From positions 1 to 12,487 of the forward strand of contig QGUZ01000134.1 in the NCBI GenBank assembly GCA_003242605.1: a stretch of 12,487 nt of DNA, read 5' to 3'. Below, piece after piece: positions 1 through 5,748 of this stretch. This DNA is from Actinomycetota bacterium. GTDB taxonomy: Bacteria; Actinomycetota; Actinomycetes; Streptosporangiales; Streptosporangiaceae. Within the stretch, counting starts at the first letter, position 1. Every line of letters starts with the position of its first letter. The position numbers and the translations under genes are program-made. The notes below the pieces were generated by a model. That model was not told where the DNA came from. It did not search any database and saw nothing but the letters and a program-made list of their open reading frames with translations.

Positions 1-54
1 CAGCACGGTCGCCCCGGACGTGGCGGTCCCGCTGTTCGGCCTGTCGACGGTCAT
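1..54 (-). CDS. 5' end of an unidentified gene (partial)
   Basis: On the minus strand an ATG at 54-52 is preceded by a strong ribosome binding site (GAGGAGG, about 5 bases upstream). It opens a frame that runs off the left edge of the window. The 18 visible residues (MTVDRPNSGT...) are polar and carry no recognisable domain, so no function can be given. The gene lies downstream of the SDR gene at 148-900 on the same strand, separated by 93 bases, so cotranscription is possible. I chose this start because of the ribosome binding site; the rest of the gene is outside the window. Confidence 0.6.
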   Translation of the reverse strand, partial: MTVDRPNSGTATSGATVL

Positions 55-147
55 GTCTGCCTCCTCTGGTCGGGTACCGCCACGGTAACGACGGCGACCG
101 ACATTTCCGGGGCCGTGGAACCGCCGCTCGCGGGCCGACGCGGAGGG

Positions 148-900
148 CTATCCGCCGCGGGTACGGCCCGGCCAGTCGGCGTACCTGATCCCGCCGAGTA
201 TGGCGTCCTCGCCCGGAACCAGGGAGCCCTCCTCCGGCACGGCGCCGAACAGGCGGGCGTGCGGATCCGTGACGACCGCGCGCGGGTCGTCCCACGCGCG
301 CAGGACCTGACGGAAGAACTCGTCCATGCGGAACCGCTCGGGGCCGGCGATCTCGATCACGCCGTTCAGCGAGGACTCCACGGCGATCCCGGTGAGCACC
401 CGCGCGACGTCGTCGCACGCGACCGGCTGGAAGGCGACGGGCGGGAGGCGGACGGTGCCGTCCTCGGTGGCCGCGTCGGCGATGCTCGGCACGGTCTCGA
501 ACAGCTGGGTCGCCCGCACGATCGAGAACGGGATCGGGGACTCCTCGATCAGCCGCTCCTGCGCGGCCTTCGCCCTCAGGTAGCCGCTGCCGGGCAACCG
601 GCCGGTTCCCACGGCCGACAGCGCGACGTGGTGGCCCACATCCGCCTTCTCCTCGGCGGCGAGCAGGGTGCGGGTGGAGGTCTCGAAGAACTCGAGGACC
701 TCCGCGTCCGCGAAGCCAGGTGGATCGGAGGCGTCGATCACCACCGAGGCGTCCTTCAGCGCCTGCTCGAGCCCGCTGTGGGGGAGGGTGGTGACGCCGA
801 TTCCCGGATACGCCGCGATCGCCTCGTGCCCGCGTTCACCGAGCCTCGCCATGACCTTCCAGCCGATCAGCCCGGTGCCGCCGACCACAACGATCTTCAT
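148..900 (-). CDS. NAD(P)-binding NmrA/atypical SDR family protein
   Basis: This 250-residue protein begins with a beta-strand and the dinucleotide-binding motif GGTGLIG (residues 7-13), typical of atypical short-chain dehydrogenases and NmrA-like proteins. Ser95 followed by Y107-LRA-K111 matches the Ser and YxxxK arrangement of the SDR active site. The family binds NAD(P)(H) through a Rossmann fold; some members are redox enzymes and others only sense the cofactor, so no substrate can be given. The ATG is preceded by GGGAG at suitable spacing, and the length is normal for the family. Predicted cytoplasmic: no signal peptide or membrane segment is seen. It may share a transcript with the partial gene at 1-54. 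Confidence 0.88.
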   Translation of the reverse strand: MKIVVVGGTGLIGWKVMARLGERGHEAIAAYPGIGVTTLPHSGLEQALKDASVVIDASDPPGFADAEVLEFFETSTRTLLAAEEKADVGHHVALSAVGTGRLPGSGYLRAKAAQERLIEESPIPFSIVRATQLFETVPSIADAATEDGTVRLPPVAFQPVACDDVARVLTGIAVESSLNGVIEIAGPERFRMDEFFRQVLRAWDDPRAVVTDPHARLFGAVPEEGSLVPGEDAILGGIRYADWPGRTRGG

Positions 901-960
901 GACGGCTCCCGTCCGCCGAATATCACCTTCTCTCCCCAGCCAACTCCGATCAACCTCGCA

Positions 961-1140
961 TCATTGGATGCTTAACCCCAAAAGTGCGCAAAGTTCCAAG
1001 CGTGCGGGCGAGATGAGAAGACCCGGCTCCTTTCGATGCCGACCTCGACCCACGGCCACGGACACCGACGATCCGCCCGGCTTGACGCTGATACTCAGCG
1101 AACCGTTCGTGATTTCCTCAGCTCGAGACAGAGTGATCAC
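961..1140 (-). CDS. possible small ORF, 59 aa, unknown
   Basis: A GTG at 1140-1138 opens a 59-residue frame beginning VITLSRAEEITNGSLSISVK. It is preceded by an unusually good purine-rich ribosome binding site (GGGGGAGG, 6-base spacer). Third-position GC is lower than in neighbouring genes, which weakens the case or suggests a foreign origin. No domain is recognised. Its start lies in the palindrome GTGATCAC (1133-1140), which also holds the possible start of the plus-strand broken gene at 1133-1411; both cannot easily be functional as drawn. It is listed mainly for the ribosome binding site. Confidence 0.28.
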   Translation of the reverse strand: MITLSRAEEITNGSLSISVKPGGSSVSVAVGRGRHRKEPGLLISPARLELCALLGLSIQ

Positions 1141-1411
1141 GGCGCGCCTCCCCCACTCCCCTGCTCGCCACCGTGCTCTGCGCCGCGCTCGCCGACTCCG
1201 TCGCGGGCACCGTCCTGATCGCTCCCGCTTCAGACGTACCGTGATCGAGGCCGACACCCGGTACCGCACCAACGGCACCGCCGACGGCCGCAGGGTGGGC
1301 ATCCGGCACGTAGGCCTGCGGGTCGGCCCGGCCTGCGAGGCGGCCTGGTTCACCGGCCCCGCGGTCCCCAACATCAAGATCTTCGCGGTGAGCGGGCGGC
1401 TCGCGTCCTGA
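1133..1411 (+). pseudogene. frameshifted small secreted-protein gene
   Basis: Codon bias strongly supports plus-strand coding here, but in two frames. From about 1150 to 1235 one frame reads like a signal peptide (TPLLATVLCAALADSVAG, then TVLIAPASDV) with G/C third positions. It stops at a TGA near 1236. From 1243 to the TGA at 1409-1411 another frame reads VIEADTRYRTNG through GPACEAAWFTG and ends SGRLAS, also with strong bias. A GTG at 1133 lies in the second frame, so one +1 shift (near a C-rich run) and one -1 shift would give a single exported protein of about 90 residues. The CEAAW core faintly recalls DUF2690-type secreted proteins, which is a guess. Sequencing error is an alternative to decay. 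Confidence 0.42.
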
Positions 1412-1472
1412 TCGCGTACCGGCCCCGCGCCCGGCCCGCGCGGCGTCCGTGCCGTGCCGTGCCGGGCCGGGC

Positions 1473-1928
1473 TCATAGCGCGGCCGCGACCGCGGCGCCG
1501 ATGAAGACCGCCTGCAGCACCGTGCGCAGCGGCAGCGGCGTCGGCGGCCTGCCGCGCAGCGGCACCCCGCGTCGCGCGGCCGACACGTTCGCCGGGAACA
1601 TGGCGGCCATCAGCACCGCCAGCCCCGCCGCGGCGTACGGCGCGGCCGCCGGGACGAGCAGGGCGGCGGCCCCGCCGAGCTCCAGCACGCCGGTGACGGC
1701 GACGAGCAGGCGCGGGCCCGGCAGTCCCGGCCGGACCAGCGCGGGCGGGATCATGGCGGCGAGGGCGTCGCGCCAGCCGGGCAGGAAGTGGACCACGCCG
1801 GTGACCGTGAACATCACGGCGAGCCCGGCCCGGAGCGCGGGCTGCGTGCCGTCGAGCGCGCCGACCCCGGCGAGGCCCAGCAGGCGGGCGATGGCGGTTC
1901 CGGCGACGAGGGCGATCAGGGGGGCCAT
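1473..1928 (-). CDS. DoxX-family integral membrane protein
   Basis: This 151-residue hydrophobic protein has about four transmembrane helices. The family-like stretch GLAVMFTVTGVVHFLPGW (residues 36-53) leads into a second helix pair LLVAVTGVLELGGAAALL and then MAAMFPANV. This matches the DoxX/DoxX-like family in size, helix spacing and the conserved Gly/His/Pro positions. DoxX-like proteins sit in the cytoplasmic membrane; some are linked to quinone or thiol redox, but most lack a defined reaction. The ATG follows GGAG at 6 bases. It is transcribed divergently from the TetR gene at 2039-2614, and two inverted-repeat operators fill the gap between them, so repression by that TetR protein is likely. 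One of these operators ends about 5 bases before the start codon, over the ribosome binding site. Confidence 0.85.
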   Translation of the reverse strand: MAPLIALVAGTAIARLLGLAGVGALDGTQPALRAGLAVMFTVTGVVHFLPGWRDALAAMIPPALVRPGLPGPRLLVAVTGVLELGGAAALLVPAAAPYAAAGLAVLMAAMFPANVSAARRGVPLRGRPPTPLPLRTVLQAVFIGAAVAAAL

Positions 1929-1932
1929 CCGT

Positions 1933-1965
1933 CACTCCAATCTTGTCATTGTCAAGATTGGAGTG
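1933..1965. promoter_or_regulatory. TetR-type operator 1 (13-bp inverted repeat)
   Basis: CACTCCAATCTTG (1933-1945) and CAAGATTGGAGTG (1953-1965) are perfect reverse complements around a 7-base spacer. The core ATCTTG-N7-CAAGAT recurs in operator 2. The site lies immediately before the doxX start and overlaps its ribosome binding site. A minus-strand TTGACA (1983-1978) followed 17 bases later by CAATCT puts a possible doxX promoter across both operators. Binding by the adjacent TetR protein is inferred. Confidence 0.82.
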
Positions 1966-1973
1966 CTCGACGG

Positions 1974-1992
1974 ATCTTGTCAACGGCAAGAT
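1974..1992. promoter_or_regulatory. TetR-type operator 2
   Basis: ATCTTG (1974-1979), a 7-base spacer and CAAGAT (1987-1992) repeat the core of operator 1 in the same geometry. The two centres are 34 bases apart, close to three helical turns, which would allow two dimers on the same face. The site lies between the doxX and tetR starts, so one repressor could control both directions. Confidence 0.78.
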
Positions 1993-2026
1993 AGGATCGA
2001 ATAGATGATCATGTCGGCGGCCAGTT

Positions 2027-2041
2027 AGGGGGTGCCACATC
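2027..2041 (+). promoter_or_regulatory. ribosome binding site with ATC in the start position
   Basis: AGGGGG at 2027-2032 lies 6 bases before ATC at 2039-2041, which is in frame with the TetR coding sequence. The frame has no ATG, GTG or TTG between the upstream TGA (2006-2008) and the DNA-binding region. ATC occupies exactly the place where ATG would give MSTSGYHHGN, a common TetR opening. Either AUC initiates weakly or a start-codon mutation or read error has occurred. Confidence 0.6.
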
Positions 2042-2614
2042 AGCACGTCGGGTTATCACCACGGCAACCTGCGCCGGGCCATCATCGACGCGGCCCTGGA
2101 GGCGATCGCCGAAAGCGGGCCCACCGGCTGGAGCCTGCGCGGGCTCGCCCGCCGGGCCGGGGTCTCGCACGCGGCCCCCATCCACCACTTCCGCGACAAG
2201 ACCGGGCTGCTCACCGCGATCGCCGCCGAAGGGTACGAGCTGTTCGCCGACGCGCTGGAGCGCGCCGCCGACGACTTCCTCGAGGCCGGTGTGGCCTACG
2301 TGCGGTTCGCCATCACCCACCGGCCGTATGTCCTGGTGATGTTCCGGCCGGAGCTGTACCGGGCGGACGATCCGCAGGTGGCCGCGGCACGGGAGCGCGC
2401 GGCCGCCGTCCTGCGCGGCGGCGCCCGCGCGCTGGCGCCGGACCCGGCGCAGGAGCGGGCGTTCACCCTCGGCGCCTGGTCGGCCGTGCACGGTTTCGCC
2501 GAGCTGTGGCTCAGCGGCGCGTTCGCGGAGAGCGCGGACGGCGACGCCGAGTCCCTCGCCCGGGCCATGCTCGAGGCGGTCTTCCCGCGCCGGGCCCGCG
2601 GCGGCGCGCCGTGA
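2039..2614 (+). CDS. TetR-family transcriptional regulator (no canonical start codon)
   Basis: The frame encodes a 191-residue TetR protein if counted from ATC at 2039. The opening SGYHHGNLRRA leads into a helix-turn-helix at about residues 12-58 (SLRGLARRAGVSHAAPIHHF), followed by a helical ligand-binding region ending ARAMLEAVF. Length and N-terminus match the family, and coding bias continues to the TGA at 2612-2614. The first in-frame standard start is GTG at 2291, which would remove the whole DNA-binding domain. The product would act as a cytoplasmic dimeric repressor of itself and the divergent doxX gene through the two operators at 1933-1992. The ATC is odd: possible rare AUC initiation, a near-silent mutant allele, or a sequence error. 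The regulator identity is secure; expression is not. Confidence 0.85.
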   Translation: MSTSGYHHGNLRRAIIDAALEAIAESGPTGWSLRGLARRAGVSHAAPIHHFRDKTGLLTAIAAEGYELFADALERAADDFLEAGVAYVRFAITHRPYVLVMFRPELYRADDPQVAAARERAAAVLRGGARALAPDPAQERAFTLGAWSAVHGFAELWLSGAFAESADGDAESLARAMLEAVFPRRARGGAP

Positions 2615-2624
2615 CGCCGCCGCG
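2597..2624. terminator. hairpin terminator between convergent genes
   Basis: CGCGGCGGCG (2597-2606) and CGCCGCCGCG (2615-2624) form a perfect 10-bp stem with an 8-base loop that contains the tetR stop codon. It lies 22 bases beyond the stop of the minus-strand secreted-protein gene, so it could serve both. There is no U tract, as is common in actinomycetes. A similar hairpin lies at the same distance beyond the paralogue (3460-3495). Confidence 0.6.
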
Positions 2625-2646
2625 AGGCTCCACCAAGGCGTCCCGG

Positions 2647-3081
2647 CTACCACCAGGCGGTGGAGTTGCTGTGGTTGCACTTCGACGTCGGCCGGATGAC
2701 GACGCAGGCGCGGAAGGCGCGGTCCTCGCTCCAGTGCGTCCGGTAGCCGGGGGTGTGGTTGTGGAACCGGGCGCGGCGCACCTTGGCGAGATCGGGCCGC
2801 CGGTCCCCGTTCAGGTCCACCTCGAAGCGGAGGTAGTCCCCCCGCTTGAAGCCGCGCAGGCGGCCCCAGCCGTAGGTCCCGTCCCCGCACACCCCGGCGC
2901 GGAGCTCGACGGTGCGGCCGTTGACGGCGACCTGCCGCACCGTCCGCAGATCCGTGCAGGTGGTCTCCGGACGGTCGACCCAGGACCGCGCCTCGGCCGG
3001 CGCCGCGGTGAGCGGTACGGCCAGGGCCGTGAGCGTGACGAGGCCCGCCAGGAAACCGGAGGTACGGATTTTCGCCGACAT
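2647..3081 (-). CDS. small secreted four-cysteine protein, paralogue A
   Basis: I start this at the ATG at 3081 (AGGGAGAAGGG ribosome binding site just upstream), giving 144 residues. Residues 1-32 form a signal peptide (basic MSAKIR, hydrophobic core, AEA before Arg32), so the protein is exported. The mature part has four cysteines (42, 65, 126, 135), suggesting two disulfides, an acidic loop DLNGDRRPD (89-97) like the calcium loops of FG-GAP or EF-hand-like proteins, and a C-terminus ending TAWW. The VELRAGVC...GWGRL stretch faintly resembles DUF2690-type secreted proteins. The function is unknown. The gene downstream on the plus-strand map (3515-3952) is a clear paralogue with the same cysteine spacing. 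Each has its own upstream element and terminator, so they look like separate units. Confidence 0.82.
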   Translation of the reverse strand: MSAKIRTSGFLAGLVTLTALAVPLTAAPAEARSWVDRPETTCTDLRTVRQVAVNGRTVELRAGVCGDGTYGWGRLRGFKRGDYLRFEVDLNGDRRPDLAKVRRARFHNHTPGYRTHWSEDRAFRACVVIRPTSKCNHSNSTAWW

Positions 3082-3197
3082 GCCCTTCTCCCTTTTTTCG
3101 TGCCGGTTCCGATCTTCGGCGAATGGCCGGTGATGACGCATTCGGCGTCACCAGGAGAAAGCGTGCGTCACGCCCGGGAACGATGCGTACCGGAGGC

Positions 3198-3221
3198 TTA
3201 CAGGACGGCGTCGATTGACCG
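3198..3221 (-). promoter_or_regulatory. conserved upstream element of paralogue A
   Basis: Read on the minus strand, CGGTCAATCGA is followed after 7 bases by CTGTAA. The same pair of blocks, with an 8-base spacer, lies upstream of paralogue B (4056-4080). The element is about 115-140 bases before the start codon. It could be a promoter or an activator or repressor site; it is identified only because the two paralogues share it. Confidence 0.5.
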
Positions 3222-3222
3222 G

Positions 3223-3459
3223 AGGCGGCGCGTGCGCTATGGCCGTCTCACTCGGCCCGGAATCCGGCCGTGAGCTCACGCATGAAATGTGCTGATATAG
3301 CACTGGAAATCAAACGTCGGAGCAGGGCCCGCCGATACGGAAAGGGCGGGCGGCGGCGCGGCCGGGCGTCCGGGCGGCGCCCGTGTGCGGGGTGGGGGCG
3401 GGAGTGGTGCGGAACCCCGTCACCCGGCCGATCGCACCGGCGGGCGCCTCCCACGCCGG
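3223..3459. other. intergenic stretch without a supported gene
   Basis: Between the paralogue A element and the paralogue B terminator no frame shows convincing coding signs. Two short symmetric elements are visible: CGTGAGCTCACG (3269-3280) and GTGCT-N5-AGCAC (3289-3303). They may be regulatory or chance. The rest (about 3320-3460) is plain GC-rich sequence in which I see nothing. Confidence 0.4.
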
Positions 3460-3495
3460 GGCCCGCGGCGGCGGGAGGAGACGCCGCCGCGGGCC
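3460..3495 (-). terminator. hairpin terminator after paralogue B
   Basis: GGCCCGCGGCGGCG (3460-3473) and CGCCGCCGCGGGCC (3482-3495) form a perfect 14-bp stem with an 8-base loop, 19 bases beyond the stop of paralogue B. The position and core sequence resemble the terminator behind paralogue A, consistent with both being copied in one duplication. Confidence 0.68.
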
Positions 3496-3514
3496 GCCGT
3501 CCGGCGCGCGCCCG

Positions 3515-3952
3515 TCACCACCAGCGGGTCGCGTTGCGGCTGTTGCACTTCTCGGAGCGGCTCCTGACGAAGCAGGCGCGGAAGGCGCGCCGCGAATCCC
3601 GGCTGGTCGGGTAGCCCGCCGTGTAGTTCCGGTCCCGGGCCCGGCGCACCGAGTGGGTGTCCGGTGACCGGTCGCCGTTGAGGTCCACCTCGAACCGGAT
3701 GTAGTCCGGCGCATCGGAGTCGAAGCCGCGCAGGCGCGCCCAGCCGTGCTGCCTGCCACGGCAGTCGCCGTACCGGATCTCCACGATGCGGCGGGCGACG
3801 ATGCGCTGCGTCGCCGTCTTGTGGTTCGTGCAGGTGCCCGGATCCTTCCACCAGAGATCGGCGTACGCGGTCCCCGGGGTGAGCGGTATGGCGAGGGCCG
3901 CGACCGTGACGAAACCCGTCACCAAACCGGCGGCACGCTTCCGCACTGACAT
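3515..3952 (-). CDS. small secreted four-cysteine protein, paralogue B
   Basis: From the ATG at 3952 the product is 145 residues, aligning from MSVRKR with MSAKIR of paralogue A; an ATG two codons earlier (3958) is the alternative. A signal peptide ends at about AYA-D (residue 31). Cysteines at 41, 64, 127 and 136 match the paralogue's spacing almost exactly. The shared landmarks are RLRGF, RFEVDLNGDR.PD (residues 86-98), VRRAR, RAFRAC.V, KCN..N and a terminal WW. The two copies are identical at these blocks and divergent between them, so the duplication is not recent but the fold is conserved. The product is probably an extracellular or wall-associated disulfide-bonded protein, perhaps calcium binding. 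The function is not known. It is divergent from the kinase gene at 4214, with 261 bases between them. Confidence 0.82.
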   Translation of the reverse strand: MSVRKRAAGLVTGFVTVAALAIPLTPGTAYADLWWKDPGTCTNHKTATQRIVARRIVEIRYGDCRGRQHGWARLRGFDSDAPDYIRFEVDLNGDRSPDTHSVRRARDRNYTAGYPTSRDSRRAFRACFVRSRSEKCNSRNATRWW

Positions 3953-4055
3953 CCCCATTTCCCCTTTCTCCGGTTCGGTCGTTGATTACCGGTGAATCAC
4001 CCGGCGCGACCACGGATAGCGTGCCCGCGCGGCGGAGAACCGCACAACCGTAGGA

Positions 4056-4080
4056 TTACAGAGGGGGTATCGATTGACCG
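4056..4080 (-). promoter_or_regulatory. conserved upstream element of paralogue B
   Basis: On the minus strand CGGTCAATCGA is followed after 8 bases by CTGTAA, matching the element at 3198-3221 apart from the spacer. It lies 104-128 bases before the start at 3952. The half-site ATTGACCG on the plus strand (4073-4080) recurs upstream of the kinase and the SPW gene. Confidence 0.5.
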
Positions 4081-4155
4081 CCGGATGGTAATCTGCTACC
4101 GACGGCCGTCGCGCCGTTGACCGCGAGGCAAGAAATCACAGGAGAAAAGCAGAGA

Positions 4156-4163
4156 ATTGACCG
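4156..4163 (+). promoter_or_regulatory. ATTGACCG site before the kinase gene
   Basis: ATTGACCG lies 51 bases before the kinase ATG. Its TTGACC core could be a -35 box, but no convincing -10 lies 16-18 bases further on. The same octamer appears in the elements before the two secreted paralogues and in the palindrome before the SPW gene, so a shared regulator site is the alternative reading. Confidence 0.35.
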
Positions 4164-4213
4164 AAAATAAGCACGAGTCAGCCACTGTTCGCCGTTAGCC
4201 GCACAAACCCGAA

Positions 4214-5728
4214 ATGTCGGAAGCAGTGGACACGGCGGGGTGGGCGATCCAGGTGCCGATCGGCTACCGGGTCGGCGGCTGGGAGGTGGTCCGCCCGATC
4301 GCGACGGGAAGCTGGGCGAGCGTCTACGAGGGCCGGCGCGTCGACGGCGAGGGCGGCGCCACCGCCGGCCTGCCCGACCGGGTGGCACTGAAGTTCCTGC
4401 CGACCGGCACGCTCACCCCCAGGCAGCTCGGCCACCTGAACGAGATGGCCGCCCGCGAGCTGCGGGCCCACCGCAAGCTCCGCCACCCCCGGCTCATCGG
4501 CTTCCACCACACCCTCGTGGTCGACGACCCGGGCCACCCCGAGCTCGACGGCGCGGCCGTCATCGTGATGGAACGCGCCGCCGCCTCGCTCGCCGACGCG
4601 CTCGCCCGGGCGGCGGGCGGGCCGGTCCCGGACGCGGCCCGGTACATCGTCGAGATCTGCGAGGGCCTCGCCTACCTGCACGGCAAGGGCTGGATCCACG
4701 GCGACCTGAAGCCGAGCAACGTGCTCGTGATGGCCGACGGCTCGGTACGGCTCGCCGACTTCGGCCTCGCCGCCGAGCTCGACGGCACCCACGCCTACCT
4801 GCCGCCCGGCGGCTCCCTCGGCTACATGGCCCCCGAGCGCTGGGACGAGCCGCTCACCGAGCACGGCACCCGCTACCGCACCGCGTCCGACGTCTGGGCC
4901 CTCGGCGTCACCGCGTACCAGCTGCTGAGCGGGCGCATGCCGTTCCCCGGCGCCTCCCCGCGCGCCCGCGCCGCCCAGGCCGCCCGGTACGCCGCGGGCC
5001 ACGACGAGCTGCTGTTCCCCACGACCGTGCCGCCGGGCTGGCGCGAGTGGCTCGCCGACTGCCTCGCCCCCGACCCCGCGCGCCGCCCCGGCGCGGCCGA
5101 GCTGCTCGCCCGCGCCCGGAGGCTGGCGGCCGACCCGGCGCGCGCCCGCGTCCGGCGGCGGCCGCGGCGCCGGCGCGAGGCGCTCGGCAAGAGCCTCGCC
5201 ATGGCCCTCGGGATGGCGCTGGCGTGGCCGGTCACGCCGGGGGCCGGGCGGCCGGCCGATCTCCACCTGCGCGCCGACTCCGACGTCCCCGCCGCGTACC
5301 GCGATGCGATCATCGCCGCGGCGTACTGCCGGGACGAGGTCCCGGAGGTGACACCCGCGCTGCTCGCGGCGAGCCTGAAGGCACTGAGCGACTTCGACCC
5401 GAGCCTCACCGACCCGGCCAAGGACGAGTACGGCATCGCCCGGTGGACCCCGCGGGTGCTGTGGCACTACCTGCCCGAGCGGGAGCGGCCGCGGGCGCAC
5501 GAGCTGGTGTACGACCCGTACGTGTCGATCCACTACATGGGCACGTACATCTGCACGCTCGCCCCGCGCGTGCTCCACCTCGCCGAGGACCCGCTGGACC
5601 GCCAGATCCTCGCCGCCACGATCTTCCAGTCGAACACCCGGGACATGATCTCGGCCCGCGGCGTGCCGCCGTACGCCCGCTGGTACGCGGACAAGGTGCG
5701 GGAGTACCTGCCGCGGTACACGCCGTAG
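4214..5728 (+). CDS. Ser/Thr protein kinase with transglycosylase-like C-terminal domain
   Basis: This 504-residue protein has a Hanks-type kinase domain at about 20-305: glycine loop ATGSWASVYEG (30-40), VALK Lys60, helix-C Glu82, catalytic loop HGDLKPSNV with Asp164, DFG at 182-184 and APE at 206-208. A polybasic run (312-321) precedes a short hydrophobic segment (about 326-341), so the C-terminus should be outside the cell. Residues 361-420 resemble a lytic transglycosylase (SLT) domain: AAYCRDEVPEVTPALL, then KALSDFDPSL and DEYGIARWTPRVL. SLT enzymes have KAES.F.P here, with Glu as the catalytic acid; this protein has Leu391, so it is probably a non-catalytic peptidoglycan-sensing module. 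No Shine-Dalgarno is visible before the ATG. The FHA-winged-helix gene ends only 20 bases away, convergent, and is a natural partner. Confidence 0.88.
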   Translation: MSEAVDTAGWAIQVPIGYRVGGWEVVRPIATGSWASVYEGRRVDGEGGATAGLPDRVALKFLPTGTLTPRQLGHLNEMAARELRAHRKLRHPRLIGFHHTLVVDDPGHPELDGAAVIVMERAAASLADALARAAGGPVPDAARYIVEICEGLAYLHGKGWIHGDLKPSNVLVMADGSVRLADFGLAAELDGTHAYLPPGGSLGYMAPERWDEPLTEHGTRYRTASDVWALGVTAYQLLSGRMPFPGASPRARAAQAARYAAGHDELLFPTTVPPGWREWLADCLAPDPARRPGAAELLARARRLAADPARARVRRRPRRRREALGKSLAMALGMALAWPVTPGAGRPADLHLRADSDVPAAYRDAIIAAAYCRDEVPEVTPALLAASLKALSDFDPSLTDPAKDEYGIARWTPRVLWHYLPERERPRAHELVYDPYVSIHYMGTYICTLAPRVLHLAEDPLDRQILAATIFQSNTRDMISARGVPPYARWYADKVREYLPRYTP

Positions 5729-5748
5729 CGGGGATCGCGCGGCGGGGA

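Noticed and set aside
2005..2028. Seven-codon leader peptide (MIMSAAS) before the TetR gene
   Set aside because: It has no ribosome binding site and shows no attenuator structure; the short frame is expected by chance.
961..2046. 361-residue minus-strand frame over 961-2046
   Set aside because: It is a frame shadow of doxX and intergenic DNA; the doxX frame has the membrane-protein signature and the ribosome binding site.
2032..3273. GTG-started 413-residue frame beginning at 2032 as the TetR start
   Set aside because: The GTG is one frame off the TetR coding sequence and almost touches the ribosome binding site; its translation has no TetR features.
4157..4186. Sigma-70 promoter with TTGACC as the -35 box before the kinase
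   Set aside because: No acceptable -10 sequence lies at 16-18 bases; the element is reported only as a possible regulator site.
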